Shown: positions 48,001 through 59,342, counted from the first letter of the stretch. The stretch: 64,000 bases of DNA from Zygnema cylindricum (GCA_037447655.1 JBBHKE010002926.1:458335-522334); one strand, 5' to 3'. Notes: generated from the sequence alone by a model not told the origin. Made by a program: numbers and translations.

Positions 48001-49268
48001 TAAATTTTAATTTGATTTTCAAGAAAAAAGCTGATGCATAAATGATTATTTATAATATTAAAATAGTACCGGTGTATTATTGCAACCTTCTATTATAGAA
48101 TACCATAACACTCGAAGTTTTACCAATGTGCTATAATATTGTATTAAAATGTAACATCAGATAGCAAATTACAAAGGGCAGTATTACAATATTACAGAAT
48201 ATAGGTGGGAGCTATTTTCGACTTTTTTTTTTTTCTGCTCTGTTCGCCTTTTCTTTTTTTTCTGCTATTTTTTCCTTTTGCACCCTACACACATAACTGT
48301 AGAACTTTCTTGCGTGCCTCGTGCACAAAGTTACAAGAGGCGTAAATTAAAAGCCAAACAATGAAAATTGTTGGTATTCGTACGCAGATTTACAGTATAG
48401 GGCTCAAAATGACAGAATGCCAAAAAGCCATGAACTTTTTGTTGGTCTGGACAATCTCATTTCTAAACATGGCATGCTCCAGTAGTTGTCACTTTCACGA
48501 ATTTGTACCAGTCAGGTTTATTGCCACCGTCCACACCGACAAGAGGTTCATTGAATCTTGACTTTTTATCTTTTTGCACCCTACACTGTAAAATCGTGTC
48601 CAAACACTGACAATTTTCACTGTTCGGGTTTGAAATTTACACTTTTTGTACTTTTGGCGTGTGTAACGCACGGTTATGTTTAGAGAGTACAAAAAGGTGA
48701 ATATGGCAAAAAGAGATGTGTCATAATGTGATAGTGAACTCGTGTATTAAGACATATAAACTAGAAAACCAAGCGCAACTATTAGTGTGGCTTTTATTGA
48801 CAATTTATAATTTGTCTTCACATTATTAATACACATTACTGGCTGTATGTGTATCCGGCTCGTGTGGTCTATAGTAAATGCTAAACTTGTGTATCAGTTG
48901 CACTGATCGGATGCGTCATTTTTTTTTTTATTCAAGTTGCCAATGGAAAGGAGTAAGCAGTAGACAAAGCAACAAAGTAACAAAGGTTATTTGTAGTGTA
49001 AACGGAAAATTAAATGGTGGTGAAGGTTTTGGCGATTTCGAGCTCTAATTCTAGTAGCAGTCTCAATAAAACTATGTCCTAAATTCTCTCTTCCGTTGGT
49101 TTTTTCCTCCCTCGTTTTTTTCTTCTTGTTTTTTTCCTCTCTCATTTGTTTTCCTTTTTCTACCTTTCTTGTCTGTTTTCAGGAACTCGAGGATTCACTC
49201 TAGCCACTCACGGAGTAGATCAAGCAGCGGAGCCTTTCCTTATCGGCTGTAAGAAAATTACTCTGTGA
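42099..49268 (+). CDS. plastid-targeted protein with AMPK-beta-type CBM48 domain
   Basis: Exons: 42099-42354, 43991-44121, 45007-45127, 46687-46922, 47791-47863, 49183-49268. The sum is 903 nt, giving 300 aa and TGA. All introns are GT-AG and phases join. Residues 1-75 are Ser/Ala/Arg-rich with few acids and end in VRAVAKEA, a typical chloroplast transit region. Residues 87-168 form a CBM48/AMPK1-type glycogen-binding fold: EVEFVW, LTADFLNW, FQIKQKLAPGSYSYKFIVDG, WRHSPDSPT. This family binds alpha-glucan. An Ala/Pro/Lys-rich linker follows (170-218). The last ~80 residues (SEDIIPQL to the end, with FWCYFPDG and FLIGCK) look folded and conserved, but I cannot name them. No kinase-associated, phosphatase or coiled-coil domain of SNF1-beta, SEX4/LSF1 or PTST proteins is visible. 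Binding of starch is inferred. Confidence 0.85.
42301..42320. promoter_or_regulatory. 20-bp perfect palindrome with G-box core inside exon 1
   Basis: The half-site AACTTGCCAC is followed by its exact complement, centred on CACGTG. It lies in the transit-peptide coding region. Whether it binds bZIP/bHLH factors is unknown. Confidence 0.4.
44148..44294. mobile_element. family Z inverted-repeat element in intron 2 of the CBM48 gene
   Basis: It runs from TAGTTTTAATGTGCGGAAAG to TTCGCAATTTTGAACTATA with an imperfect terminal inverted repeat. It is about 147 bp and non-coding. Confidence 0.5.
44364..44523. mobile_element. second family Z element in intron 2, with an (AT)n core
   Basis: The ends TAGTTCAAATGCGCAGAAA and TTTTCGCACATTTGAACTA pair. 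The centre has an (AT)n run near 44429-44442 and a TATGTGGT word shared with the other copies. Confidence 0.55.
44544..44765. mobile_element. MITE in intron 2 of the CBM48 gene
   Basis: The right end reads ACTTATAGCGACTCACAGTGTA and the left end TACACTATGTATCGCTTCAGCG. The interior has GTCGCCACTTAAATCAAC. The same fold-back family is at 31752-32022 and 61075-61273. Its right end supplies an AG in a good place for a 3' splice site. Confidence 0.55.
44762..44857 (+). other. candidate in-frame cassette exon
   Basis: 96 nt (32 codons) with no stop. It is preceded by CACAG from the MITE end and followed by the consensus donor GTAAGT. It is phase 0 on both sides, like the flanking exons 2 and 3. 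Translation includes MYYRDGSSWEVVDT. Inclusion would split the CBM between FQIKQ and KLAPG, so it is probably minor or unused. Confidence 0.3.
45905..46675 (+). repeat. degenerate ATTGAC hexamer minisatellite in intron 3
   Basis: About 770 bp of variants of ATTGAC/ATTGAT (also GACATC) with higher-order units such as TTGACATTGACATTGATGTT. It runs to within a dozen bases of the exon 4 acceptor, replacing the usual pyrimidine tract. The His-Ile-Asp repeat frame is an artefact. Confidence 0.85.
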
Positions 49269-50836
49269 ACCGTCGTTTTGGTCTCACACTTCTTGCCCAG
49301 AAATTACTTTCTCTCAATTAAGGTAAAAATCGTTAACTGTAGGAAACCGATTTGGTAGGTGTTTTCTTTTCCTATGTGCAGGAATTCGGTGATTTTTATG
49401 GTCTTTTGCGATGTTATTTTGTTACAAAATAGACGAAAACTTTGTATCTTGAAAAGATTTCAGTTATTAATCAGTGGAAAATGGATACGGGTTTAAGCCC
49501 CCTTTTATAGAGCTTTCTGAAATAGTTTCCATGACATATTTTTCAGTTCAGTTAGGATTTAGGTTTTTATTCCTGGTTGCAAATTTCAATTCTTTTGCGG
49601 CTAAGGAAAAAAAAAAATCTTTCAGGACACATTTTGTGCTAGTTTTTTCTTTTTTATTTATTCCTTTTCTTCTTTCAGGTACAAAGAGAAATTTGTATTA
49701 TTGTTACTTCTGTTCTGATATGTGATTGGAGATCTTAATTGCATATTTTGTACATATCAAGAATTTGAACTGAATTGGAGGAAACAATAGAAAATCATGC
49801 TCATCTTAAAAAATTTCTCACGTTTTGTTATCTTTTTCTCACCTTTTGTACCATGTTTTTCTCATTATTTTTTCATTTTTTGTCCTGAAATCTCTAAAGC
49901 AGCGAAATCTTGGCAAGAAAATGCGTTCAGGAAAAAGTTTTCATCTAAAAGCAAAATGTGGCAAAAAAGATTTAAAGTAGGAAATTTCTGTAGTGGTTTT
50001 TCAACCTCAGGGAGTGTCCAAGATAAAAAAATTATGTTTTCTGTAGACTACACCGCCAATCGTTACTAGAGGTAAGAAATTATTAGTGTTAAAAATTAAT
50101 TAGCGTTAATAACGCTAATTTGAGTTTTTTAAGATTTCGAAAAAGAAAAATTTACTCTAATTGATCCATAACGCTGATTTGGGTACAACGGATCTGCCAT
50201 CAGGATCTTCACAGTAAAATAGGTAAAGTGCAAAATCTGACAAATCATACACCGTCACTTCCTTTTACTCTGTTTTATTCATAACTCTTTTGGGTTTTCT
50301 CACGTATAATTAATACGCGATCAATATCTTTACACTAAAATAGGTACAATCTCATTCTGCCTTTCATTCTGAGCGCAGCTTTACGTGCGATCGCGATTAT
50401 TTTAATCCATGTTTTGTACTTTTTTACTCAACAAAGTACAATTTTGTACAGATTGACATGTCCCGTACACCACACTATTCAAGAAGATCTTAAATTAAAA
50501 TTATTAACGCTAATTCAACAAAACCTTAATTAACGTAATATTGTTTTTAGTGTTACTAATTCTATTTCAGGTTTTGGGATCAAAATTTGGGGGTGCCAAA
50601 ATAGCTTTCATAACGCTAATAGCGATTGGAGGTCGTATAAATTAGCGTTAATTTTTGTTAGCTTTAAGCTTTTGAATCCACAATAGAGTTAATAACGCTA
50701 ATTGTTTCTTTACACTAATTATTTCTTACCTCTAATAACAATTTACGGTGTACTTTCAACCCTCTTTTAAAATTTTTTCGTACATCTTATCTGTACATTT
50801 TATCCTTACACGAAAAGAATACCAATTTAACGAAAA

Positions 50837-50883
<47 letters not shown>

Positions 50884-51199
50884 TATTTTCGTAAAAAAGC
50901 CAAAATCCTTATGGAGGAATCCTCTGTGGCTGAAAGGGATAATTTCCTACCCTTTTTCTACCTTTACATTTTTTTGGCCCTTTTTTTGCTCAAAGTGTTA
51001 ATGTTTTCACAATCGTCTTCTATTCTCTCGTTGTCTCATTTTATGTATAATTGTGTTTTTATAAAAGAGTTGTATTTCTTTTTTCTCATCAGCTTTTTTA
51101 CATTAAACGATTTGCACTCATAATTACATGTCTTGTAAATAGTGCGTACAAAATGTCTCATACGGAAAACACAAATATACAGATATGTACGTATGTATG
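49269..51199. other. 3' flank of the CBM48 gene and intergenic DNA
   Basis: Apart from the MITE at 50049-50752 and a ~42-bp poly(A) run at 50838-50880, no feature is supported. The first few hundred bases are probably 3' UTR. Confidence 0.5.
50049..50752. mobile_element. 704-bp MITE with family X ends
   Basis: It starts TACACCGCCAATCGTTACTAG and ends CTAATAACAATTTACGGTGTA, with TA at each end. The TIR continues inward through AGGTAAGAAATTATT. The interior holds several GCTAAT/ATTAGC repeats and no coding frame. Confidence 0.65.
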
Positions 51200-51769
51200 T
51201 GTTGAGATTCAGAAAGAGTGGCCAAAGGATCGTCCAATTACAAGACAAAAAGCTAAAGAAAACAATTCTCTATATGAGAAAGCAAACCTTAATTCCTGAA
51301 CAAGGAAGATAGATTATGACACAACAAAATAAGCACTCTCTGCAAAAATAGCAACAGGGAAAAATTGGAGAGAATCATTCACTTGATTGATGATTTTTTT
51401 TTCAATGTCCAGCATGAGTACATTTTATATGTCTAGGTGACGTAGGTACTAAGCTACTTGTTTATCACGTAAAGGAACAAATTCCTAAATTGTGAACTAT
51501 GTAAACAAAATCAACGGCCGTAATTCACTACGTGACATTTACTCAAAATCTGCGACACTTTGTACTTGCGACACTTTGTATTTGCCGTACAGTAGACGTA
51601 AACAATTATGTTTCACTTAACTTGACGTCTACGCAAAGTATGCTTGACGTCGACACAAATTTTGACGTCTACTCAACCGTACATGAACCTAATATGACTC
51701 CAGTTGACTTCTCTCTCACGTCACTTTGACTAACTTTCCTTAGCAGGAAATGGACACAGAATTTTAACA
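51200..51769 (-). repeat. 3' LTR of the copia element
   Basis: 570 bp, + strand reading TGTTGAGATTC...TTTTAACA. It contains several TGACGTC words. The adjacent bases 51770-51779 read AGAGAGGGGT on the minus strand, a polypurine tract directly against the LTR. Confidence 0.9.
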
Positions 51770-51812
51770 ACCCCTCTCTGGGTCATTTTCTGCATTCTAT
51801 CAATTGTCCACA

Positions 51813-52285
51813 CTAAATAGGACCAACTCTTGTGAGCTGATTACAAACAACAATTTTATCTCGAGGAACTCCCTTAGTCAAGTGATCTGCTGCTTGTTGA
51901 GTTGAACTAACAAACTCAAACTTTAAAATTTTCTTTTCAACTTGTTCTCTCACAAAATGTGTCTGAATGTCTATATGTTTTTTCCTTGCATGGCAAACTA
52001 AATTTTTCATCAAAGCAATGCTACTCTGATTATCTGTAAGAATCAAAGTCTCCTCTATAGGTTCAAACCCTATCTCAGAGTAAAAGTTGCCAAGCCAAAT
52101 GGCTTCTTTTGCTGCTTGAGTAGCTGCCATGTATTCCGCCTCCGTGCTCGATAATGCCACAGAAGATTGGCGTTTCGAACTCTAACTGATAGGTCCTCTT
52201 GAACACGAAAAAATCTAGCCGGTAGTGCTCCTCCTTGTGTCAAGGTCGCCTCCCCAATCCGCATCAACATAGCCGAAAAAATCAA
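51813..52285 (-). pseudogene. copia RNase H region
   Basis: The minus strand encodes the typical copia RNase H end: ALSSTEAEYMA, AAKEAIWL, LTDNQSS, HIDIQTHFVREQV and HLTKGVPRD. A frame shift near 52170-52215 separates it from RT, so it cannot be read as one polyprotein. Confidence 0.85.
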
Positions 52286-53200
52286 TGTCTATAATGTTCT
52301 TCAAGAATTGTAGACCGTAATATAAAGTCCCTTTCACATAACGTAAAATACGTTTAACACCATACCAATGATATACACCTGGATTTTGCATGAATTGACT
52401 AATTGAGCCTACAACTGCAGCTAAATCAGGGCGTGTGCTAACCATTAAGTACACCAAGCTGCCCACTGCCTCTTTGTAAGGGACTTGCCTCATCTGTTCC
52501 TTTTCAAACTCTAACTTAGGACCCATTTCTTTCGTAAGCTTTTGACCCGCGTCTAAAGGTGTTGATACGGGAATACAATTTTCCATATCAAAGCGTTTTA
52601 ATACTTCTCCTGTATATTTCTGTTGATTCATAGAGACTCTATAAACATCGTTTTTGATTTCTATTCCAAGAAGGTAACTTAACTCTCCAAGGTCAGTTGT
52701 CTCAAATTTGTTATTCAAGAACCGTTTGACCTTTTCAATCTCGGCTGATAGATAACCAAACACACTCATGTCATTGACATAAACTAAGACAATCAATATG
52801 TTTTTGTCTTCCCCAATAGTGTAAACTGCTCTATCTGTGTGACACCTCTCAAAGCCTTCTTTTCTCATTTCGGTGTCAAGTTTGATGTTCCAACACCTAG
52901 CACTTTGTTTTAGACCGTATATGGATTTGTGTAGTTTACACACCATGTGTTCTTTTCCTGGTTCTATCATGCCCTCTGGTTTTTTCATGTACACTTCTTT
53001 CTCTAAATCCCCATTAAAGAATGCAGTTTTGATATCTAGTTGATGCACCTACATACCCTCCGCTGCCCCTAACACTATTAAACTTCTGAGACTATTAAAC
53101 ACCACTACTAGTGTGAAAGTCTCAGTGTAATCAACCCCTCTTCTTGTGAATACCCCTTAGCTACCAACCTCGCTTTATATCTTTCCACTGATCCATCTGA
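52215..53200 (-). pseudogene. copia reverse transcriptase, active site altered
   Basis: Similarity starts near 53200 and continues in an open frame from 53048 (QLDIKTAFFNGDL) through KSIYGLKQS, GIEIKNDV, VGSLVYLMVSTRPD and GYVDADWGGD. The catalytic YVDD box reads YVND, losing one metal-binding Asp. A stop or shift lies just before 53048. Confidence 0.88.
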
Positions 53201-53225
53201 TTTCCTCTTAATCTTAAAGACCCAT

Positions 53226-54600
53226 TTACACCCCACAATGTTTTTCTCTTGTGGGCGTTTCTACTAAGGTCCAAGTTTTGTTTTTGATCAGTGATTCATA
53301 TTCTAATTCTATTGCCTCCTTCCATTTCTGAGAATTAGAACTCTCCAAAGCTTCATGAAAGGTTTGCGGTACCCCCTCTAATGCCATAAAACAATAGCCT
53401 AAACCCACATCTCTCGTTTCTTCAATGCGGCGTTTTGGTTTAGCATGTATCCGATTAGAAACTCTTTGCGGAGCTACCTTTAATCTTGATTGTTGAATCG
53501 GATTCCAAGAGGTTGCAATTTGCGAAGGTTGTGGGGCCGATAACATCTCCACTGGTAAAGGTTGAAAGGTTGATGTTCCACCGTGATGACGGAAGTTCGA
53601 ACTAGAATAGAAATTAGCGTGGATGACGAGGGCTCCACTTCATGATCTCTGCCTGGAGTACTTGGCGCCTGTGGAGACCCACTTTCCAAATCTTCTTGAT
53701 TGTTAAAGGGAACAGTGACAGTCTCTAGTTCTTCATACCAAGGGTCAAAATTATCTGTCACACCTGAACTACTTTCTTTCCCTTCATCCATTGTCACATC
53801 TCGGCTAATATGAACTTTTTGTGTAACCGGGTCATAAATTCTACAAGAATTTCTATTTATATCATAACCTACAAAGACACCAGTCCAACTCTTCTTGTCA
53901 AATTTCTTTCTTTTCTGTGTTGGGATGTGAACAAAGGTTTTACTTCCGAAATCTTTCAAATGTTTAACATTTGGTCTAAATCCTCACTAAGCTTCTTCAG
54001 GTGTAATATCTTTCAGAGAAGTACTAGGAGAACGATTTTTCAAATAAACTGCAGTAAGGATAGCTTCAGCCCATAGGCTTTGATTAAGTTTTGCAGTGTG
54101 TACTAAACAACGTGCAATTTCAACCAAAGTTCGGTTCAGACTTTTTGATACTCCATTTTGCTGCGGACTATAAGCTACTGTGAATTCTTGGTGCGTCCCC
54201 CAAGTTCTGGAGTTTTCCTTAAAAACATTGGAAGTATATTCCCCCATTATTCGACCTTAAAATTTGGATCCGCTCTCCTGTTTGATTTTCTACCATGGTT
54301 TTGAACTCTCTGAATTTCTGAAGGGCTTCTCCTTTGGATTTCATAAAATACACCCATACTTCTCTAGTGCACTCATCCGTAAACCTGATGAAAAATCTAG
54401 AACCTCCAAGACTTAAGGGGTGAGGACCGCTCAAGTCACAATGAAGAAGCTCCAGCTTCGTTCTATTTTTAGGTTTATCATCTTTATGAAAATTAAGCAT
54501 TCTTTGTTTACCTTGAGCGCATCCTTCACACACCTTAAGGTTGTCTTAAGCGTTGACGTCCTCAAGTCCTTTCACCATTTTCTTTTCGATGAGTCATTTT
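53226..54600 (-). pseudogene. copia integrase and linker, broken
   Basis: The upstream part (54533-54219) has CEGCAQGKQ and the first catalytic Asp in HCDLSGP. The second Asp position reads RSNNGG. After a shift, 54247-53987 has SPQQNGVSKSLNRT, where the usual catalytic Glu (GVAER) is not present. The GKP/integrase tail is in 53959-53480 (FGSKTFVHIPTQKRKKFD, FVGYD), and the linker to RT is in 53552-53226. Several frame breaks separate these pieces, so the enzyme is dead. Confidence 0.85.
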
Positions 54601-54999
54601 AGATTCTGCTCTCCCAGATGACCATATCGTTGATGTCATATCACGAAAGTTTATGCTTCTTTGCTTAAATTCATCTGTGCATCTTCATCATCCAAACGTA
54701 GATCAAAAAGATTCCCTCCTGCATATGCAAGAGCGATTAGCTTTACCTCCCTTCTAATTTCACAACGTTCGTTTTTTCTTTTTCTCAAATTTGACTTTTA
54801 GTCCACTCCTCACAACATGCATAACACTAAAAAGGTTTTGCTTTGAACCTGGTAAGTATAAAACTTCTTTTAAATGGCCTTCATGGCTACCAATATCACA
54901 GTATAATTGTAACTAAACCTCTCCCATTAGACGGGTCTCTAGAATCTTATCATCTGCCAGTGCAATCCGTCGAGGATTTTGTAATGGTGTGAGACAAGA

Positions 55000-55835
55000 A
55001 AAAATAGACTTATCATTACACATATGATGAGACGCTCAAGAGTCTATAATCCATTTGCTTTTCTGAGCCTTAGACTGTGAGAGTTAAAGTTTAATCTCAT
55101 CTTGAATGTTTATAGCAAATGATTATTTGTTCTGTTTAATTTTGTCTTTGCAGACTTATGAATTAGTTTTCCACAATTGTAACAAACCATCATTTTCTTA
55201 AAGTTTTAAGTCTCTTTCTTTTTAAATCTACAGTCAGTAGTCTGATGATTAGATTTGCCTCATATGGAACAAGCAGTTAGTGACTCATTACGTTTTATTG
55301 ACTGTTTGTCTTTGAATTAAAAAGCTGAATCTGACTCTTTTTCCTCCTTTATTTTAATTTCAACTTCTTCCTAAATCAAATGCTGACATACTGCATCAAA
55401 GTCTACAGTAGGTTGACTTTTCAAAGCCGTGATCGTCATTGCCTACTGTGATGGTAATGACCTAAACAGTGTGAGGGTCAAATCATCATTATTCAGTGTT
55501 GTGCCGACTGCGGCTAACTCTAACTTAAGCTCTTTCATTCTATTAATATGGGTTTCCATAGTATCTTCACTCTCCATACTAAAGTCCAACAATTTGTTCT
55601 TTAATTGCATAATATTGGACGGATTAGTACGCTCATGTACAGTCCTTAGTTTATCTCACATAGCCTTAGGTTTATCGAACTCAACTATGTGTAACAGTTG
55701 ACTGTTTTCCACTGCTAGAAAAATTAATGTCGCTGCATCTTCTTTGTTTCTATCATATTCTGCTGCCTTTTCGGTTCAGTAGGTTTTTGTTTTGTGCCTG
55801 CTACAATACCCCAGTAATTCTTTAATTTTAGAATG
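55000..55835 (-). pseudogene. copia gag, tandem copy 1
   Basis: Minus-strand UBN2-type gag remnants with two zinc-knuckle traces: CYNCGKLIHKS (near 55190-55160, last Cys lost) and CSICGKSNHQTTDCRF (near 55270-55220). It has frame breaks. It is a direct repeat of 55840-56745. Confidence 0.75.
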
Positions 55836-55839
55836 CAAA

Positions 55840-56745
55840 AAAATAGACTTATTATTACACATATGATGAGACGCTAAGAGTTTATAATCCATTTGCTTTT
55901 CTGAGCATTATACTGTGAGAGTTGAAGTTTAGTCTCATCTTGAATGTTCATGGCAAATGATTGTTTCAACTGTTTGTTTTTGTCTTTGATATGACAAATT
56001 GAAGACTTATGACCTAGTTTTCCACAACTGTAACAAACAATATTTTTTTTGAAGTTTTAAGTCTCTTTCTTTTTAAATCTACAGTCAGTAGTCTGATGAT
56101 TGGTTTTGCCACATATGGCACAAGCAGTTACTGACTCATTACGTTTTACTGACTGTTTGCCTTTGACAAAAAAAGTTGAATCTGACTCTTTTTCTTCCTT
56201 TCTTTCTAATTTCAACTTCTTCCTGAATGAAATGCTGACATACTACATCAAAGTCTACAATATGTTGAATTTTTAAAGCCGTGATCGACATTGCATACTG
56301 TGATGATAATAATCTAAACAGTGTGAGGGTCAAATCATCATCATTCAGTGTTGTGCAGACTGCGGCTAACTGTAAGTTTGCGGCTAACTGTAAGTTAAGC
56401 TCTTTTAGTCTATTAATATGGGATTCTATAGTATCTCTACTCTATAACGTAAAGTCCAACAAATTGTTCTTTAATTGCATAATATTGGATGGATGAGTAC
56501 GCTCATGTACAGTCCTTAGTTTATCTCACATAGCCTTAGATTTATCCAACTCAACTATGCGTAAAAGTTGATTGTCTTCCACTGCTAGAAAAATTAATGT
56601 TACTGCCTCTTATTCATTTTATCATATCCTAATGCCTTTTGGGCTTCAGTAGGTTTTTGTTTAGTGCCTGCTACAATACCCTGGTTATTCTGAAATTTTA
56701 GAATGCGGGTCATCTTAGCTTTCATAGTAAAAAATTACTACCATT
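55840..56745 (-). pseudogene. copia gag, tandem copy 2
   Basis: Second gag copy in the same orientation. Zinc knuckles CYSCGKLGHKSSIC (near 56050-56000) and CAICGKTNHQTTDCRF (near 56130-56080) are intact as motifs. Frame breaks occur between blocks. A sense LTR end follows at about 56788-56955. Confidence 0.75.
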
Positions 56746-56787
56746 AAATTTGTGGATGTCTGCAATTTTACCTAAGGCTCCGATACA

Positions 56788-57155
56788 TGCTGAGATTCAG
56801 AAAGAGTGGCTATATGATCGTTCAATTACAAGACAGGAAGCTAAAGAAAACAATTCTCTATATGAGAAAGCAAAGCTTAATTACTGAACAAGGAAGATAG
56901 ATTATGACACGACAAAATAAGCACTTAGTGCAAAAATAGTAGCACGGAAACATTGAAAAAAATCATCAATGAAGTGAATGATTCTCTCCAATTTTTCCCT
57001 GCTGCTATTTTTGCACTGTGTGCTTATTTTGTCGTGTCATATTCTATCTTCCTTGTACGGTAATTAAGCTTTGCTTTCTCATATAGAGAATTGTTCTCTT
57101 TAGCTTTTTGTCTTGTAATTGGACGATCCTTTGGCCACTCTTTCTAAATCTCAAC
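56788..57155. repeat. head-to-head LTR ends forming an imperfect palindrome
   Basis: 56788-56955 is the LTR end in minus orientation and 56956-57155 the same LTR region inverted, joined with no spacer around 56955. The + strand then reads the primer site TGGTATCAAAGC at 57156-57167 followed by gag. Confidence 0.8.
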
Positions 57156-57169
57156 ATGGTATCAAAGCT

Positions 57170-57687
57170 TTTTTGGTTAAATTACAAACATCCAGAAATT
57201 TAATGGTAGTAATTATATACAATGGAAAGCTAAGATGACCCGCATTCTAAATTTAAAAATTATTGGGGTATTGTAGCAGGCACTGAACAAAAACCTACTG
57301 AAGCCCAAAAGGAAGCAGGATATGATAGAAGGGAAGAAGAGGCAGCAACATTAATTTTTCTAGCAGTGGAAGACGGTCATTTTTTACACATAGTTGAGTT
57401 GGATAAACCTAAGGCTATGTGGGATAAACTAAGGACTGTACATGAGCGTACTAATCCGTCCAATATTATGCAATTAAAAAACAAATTGCTGAACTTTAGT
57501 ATGGAGAGTGGAGATACTATGGAAACCCATATCAATAGACTGGAAGAGATTAAGTTACAGTTAGATGCAGTCGTCACAAAACTGAATGATGATGATTTGA
57601 CCCTCACACTGTTTAGGTCATTACCATCACAGTATGCTATGATGATCACGGCTTTGAAAAGTCAACCTACTATAGGCTTTGATACCA
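57170..57687 (+). pseudogene. inverted partial copia gag
   Basis: The + strand encodes the N-terminal half of the same gag: YWGIVAGTEQKP, then AMWDKLRTVHE, MQLKNKLLNFSM, LFRSLPSQYAMMI. One early frame break is present. It ends at CTTTGATACC, where it meets the complement of the primer site and LTR in the opposite orientation. CTTTGAT is common to gag and the primer-site complement. Confidence 0.8.
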
Positions 57688-58302
57688 TGTTGAGATTCAG
57701 AATGAGTGGCCATAGGATCGTCCAATTACAAGACAAGAAGCTTAAGAAAACGGTTATCTATATGAGAAAGCAAAGCTTAATTCTTGAACAAGGAAGATAG
57801 ATTATGACACGACAAAATAAGCACTCACTGCAAAAATAGCAGCAGGGAAAAATTGGAGAGAATGGTTTTTTTTTCAATGTCCAACATGAGTACATTTAAT
57901 ATTTGTAGGTGACGTAGGTACTACGCTACTTGTTTGTCACGTAAGAGGAACAAATTACTAACTTGTGAACTACGTAAACACAATCAACGGCCGTAATTCA
58001 TTACGTGACATCTACTCAAAATCTGCGACACTTTGTACTTGCGACACTTTGTATTTGCCGTGCAGTAGACGTAAACAATTACGTTTCGCTTAACTTGACG
58101 TCTACGCAAAGTATGCATGACGTCTACACAAATTTTGACGTCTACTCTACCGACGCAAAGTATGCATGACGTCTACACAAATTTTGACGTCTTCTCAATC
58201 GTACTCAACCGTACCTGAACCTAACAGGACTTCAGTTGACTTCTCTCTCACGTCACTTTGACTAACTTTCCTTTAGCAGGAAACGGACACAGGATTTTAA
58301 CA
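57688..58302 (-). repeat. 5' LTR of the copia element
   Basis: 615 bp, longer than the 3' LTR mainly through a ~45-bp tandem duplication around 58090-58200 containing TGACGTCTACACAAATTT. The neighbouring primer site (complement of TGGTATCAAAGC, 57676-57687) lies directly inside it. Confidence 0.88.
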
Positions 58303-59342
58303 GTATGTATGCATATAAGTACCTGCGCATGTATGTATGCACATATGAATGTACGTATGTATGTGTGGATGGAAGGGATGAGAAGAGATGGAATGATCTA
58401 AGGGATAACAAATTAACAAGACTTCTGCCACGAAAGCATGATGGTAAACCATCTAAGTATATGGGAATCAAAAAAAGTGGACGGTAAAGCCAAATGTCAA
58501 GGGAAGCAGGCAGACCTGGAAAACAATGTGAACGAAACTAATGCATATATGAATGGCACGGAAAACAAAGACACTCAGAAAAAGCAACATTCAGAAAAAG
58601 GACACAATTGTGTTCTTACTTTAACATTACCGTACAAGCACTCTGCATGACTAAAGATCTCCGAGGAGCAACTACGTGAACCCCTAACTAAGCCAGGGGA
58701 AGTACGTCGGCAAACACGCCGACCATCCATAACCGTTGAAACCAATCAACGGGTAGGATCGTTTTGGTTTCCCTTTTGTGAAAACTTGGGAACTTAGTGG
58801 CCAATATGTGTGGGTGAGATACGAAAAAAATAAAAAAAAATCATCATTGCACATGCAAGAGGGACAAGAAATTCTACACTTGAGTGAAGTACGAGTGATG
58901 AGACGTGGTAAGTAAGAAAGGAGTCGATTTCGCTTTTATTTTTTTTTGTGAAGTTTTACATAAGCATGTGACATAAATTGTGTTAGGATTCAGAAAAACA
59001 ATAGCTATTTCCCCATGTTGTGTGGACATTACAAATGGAGATTGGAGGGTTGGGAGGTTTTGATTTGTAAATCACTTGGAATTTCACTGTTTTTTAGGTT
59101 ACTTCTTTGTGTCTTAATCTTTTTATTTGGTTGTAATATGAACAAATTTCAATCAAGAGACCTATCTGTTTCATAACTGAATCGCTCGGGTAGAAAAAAC
59201 AAAGGTAGAGAAGAAAATTACAGGCCAAATCCTTCACTCCTTTCATCGACTAACCAAAATTCGTGTGTATTCTTGTGGTTATTTTCTTATTCAGTAATTC
59301 CAGCTCCACCTAAATATGCCTCCAAAATTTCCAGCTGCTACA
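58303..59342. other. non-coding interval
   Basis: It starts with a GTATGTATGC-rich microsatellite region continuing the target site, then AT-rich DNA. An inverted pair CGTCGGCAAACACGCCGAC lies near 58707. I see no gene. Confidence 0.5.

Larger units (their letters stand above)
51195..58307 (-). mobile_element. rearranged Ty1/copia element with 5-bp target duplication GTATG
   Basis: The outer LTRs (51200-51769 and 57688-58302) are in the same orientation and flanked by GTATG (51195-51199 and 58303-58307). The whole composite is therefore one insertion. Reading the minus strand: 5' LTR, primer site, an inverted segment (antisense gag, antisense primer site, antisense LTR end), a sense LTR end, gag twice in tandem, protease-integrase-RT-RNase H in decayed form, polypurine tract, 3' LTR. 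Domain order integrase before RT defines copia. It cannot be autonomous. Confidence 0.85.
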
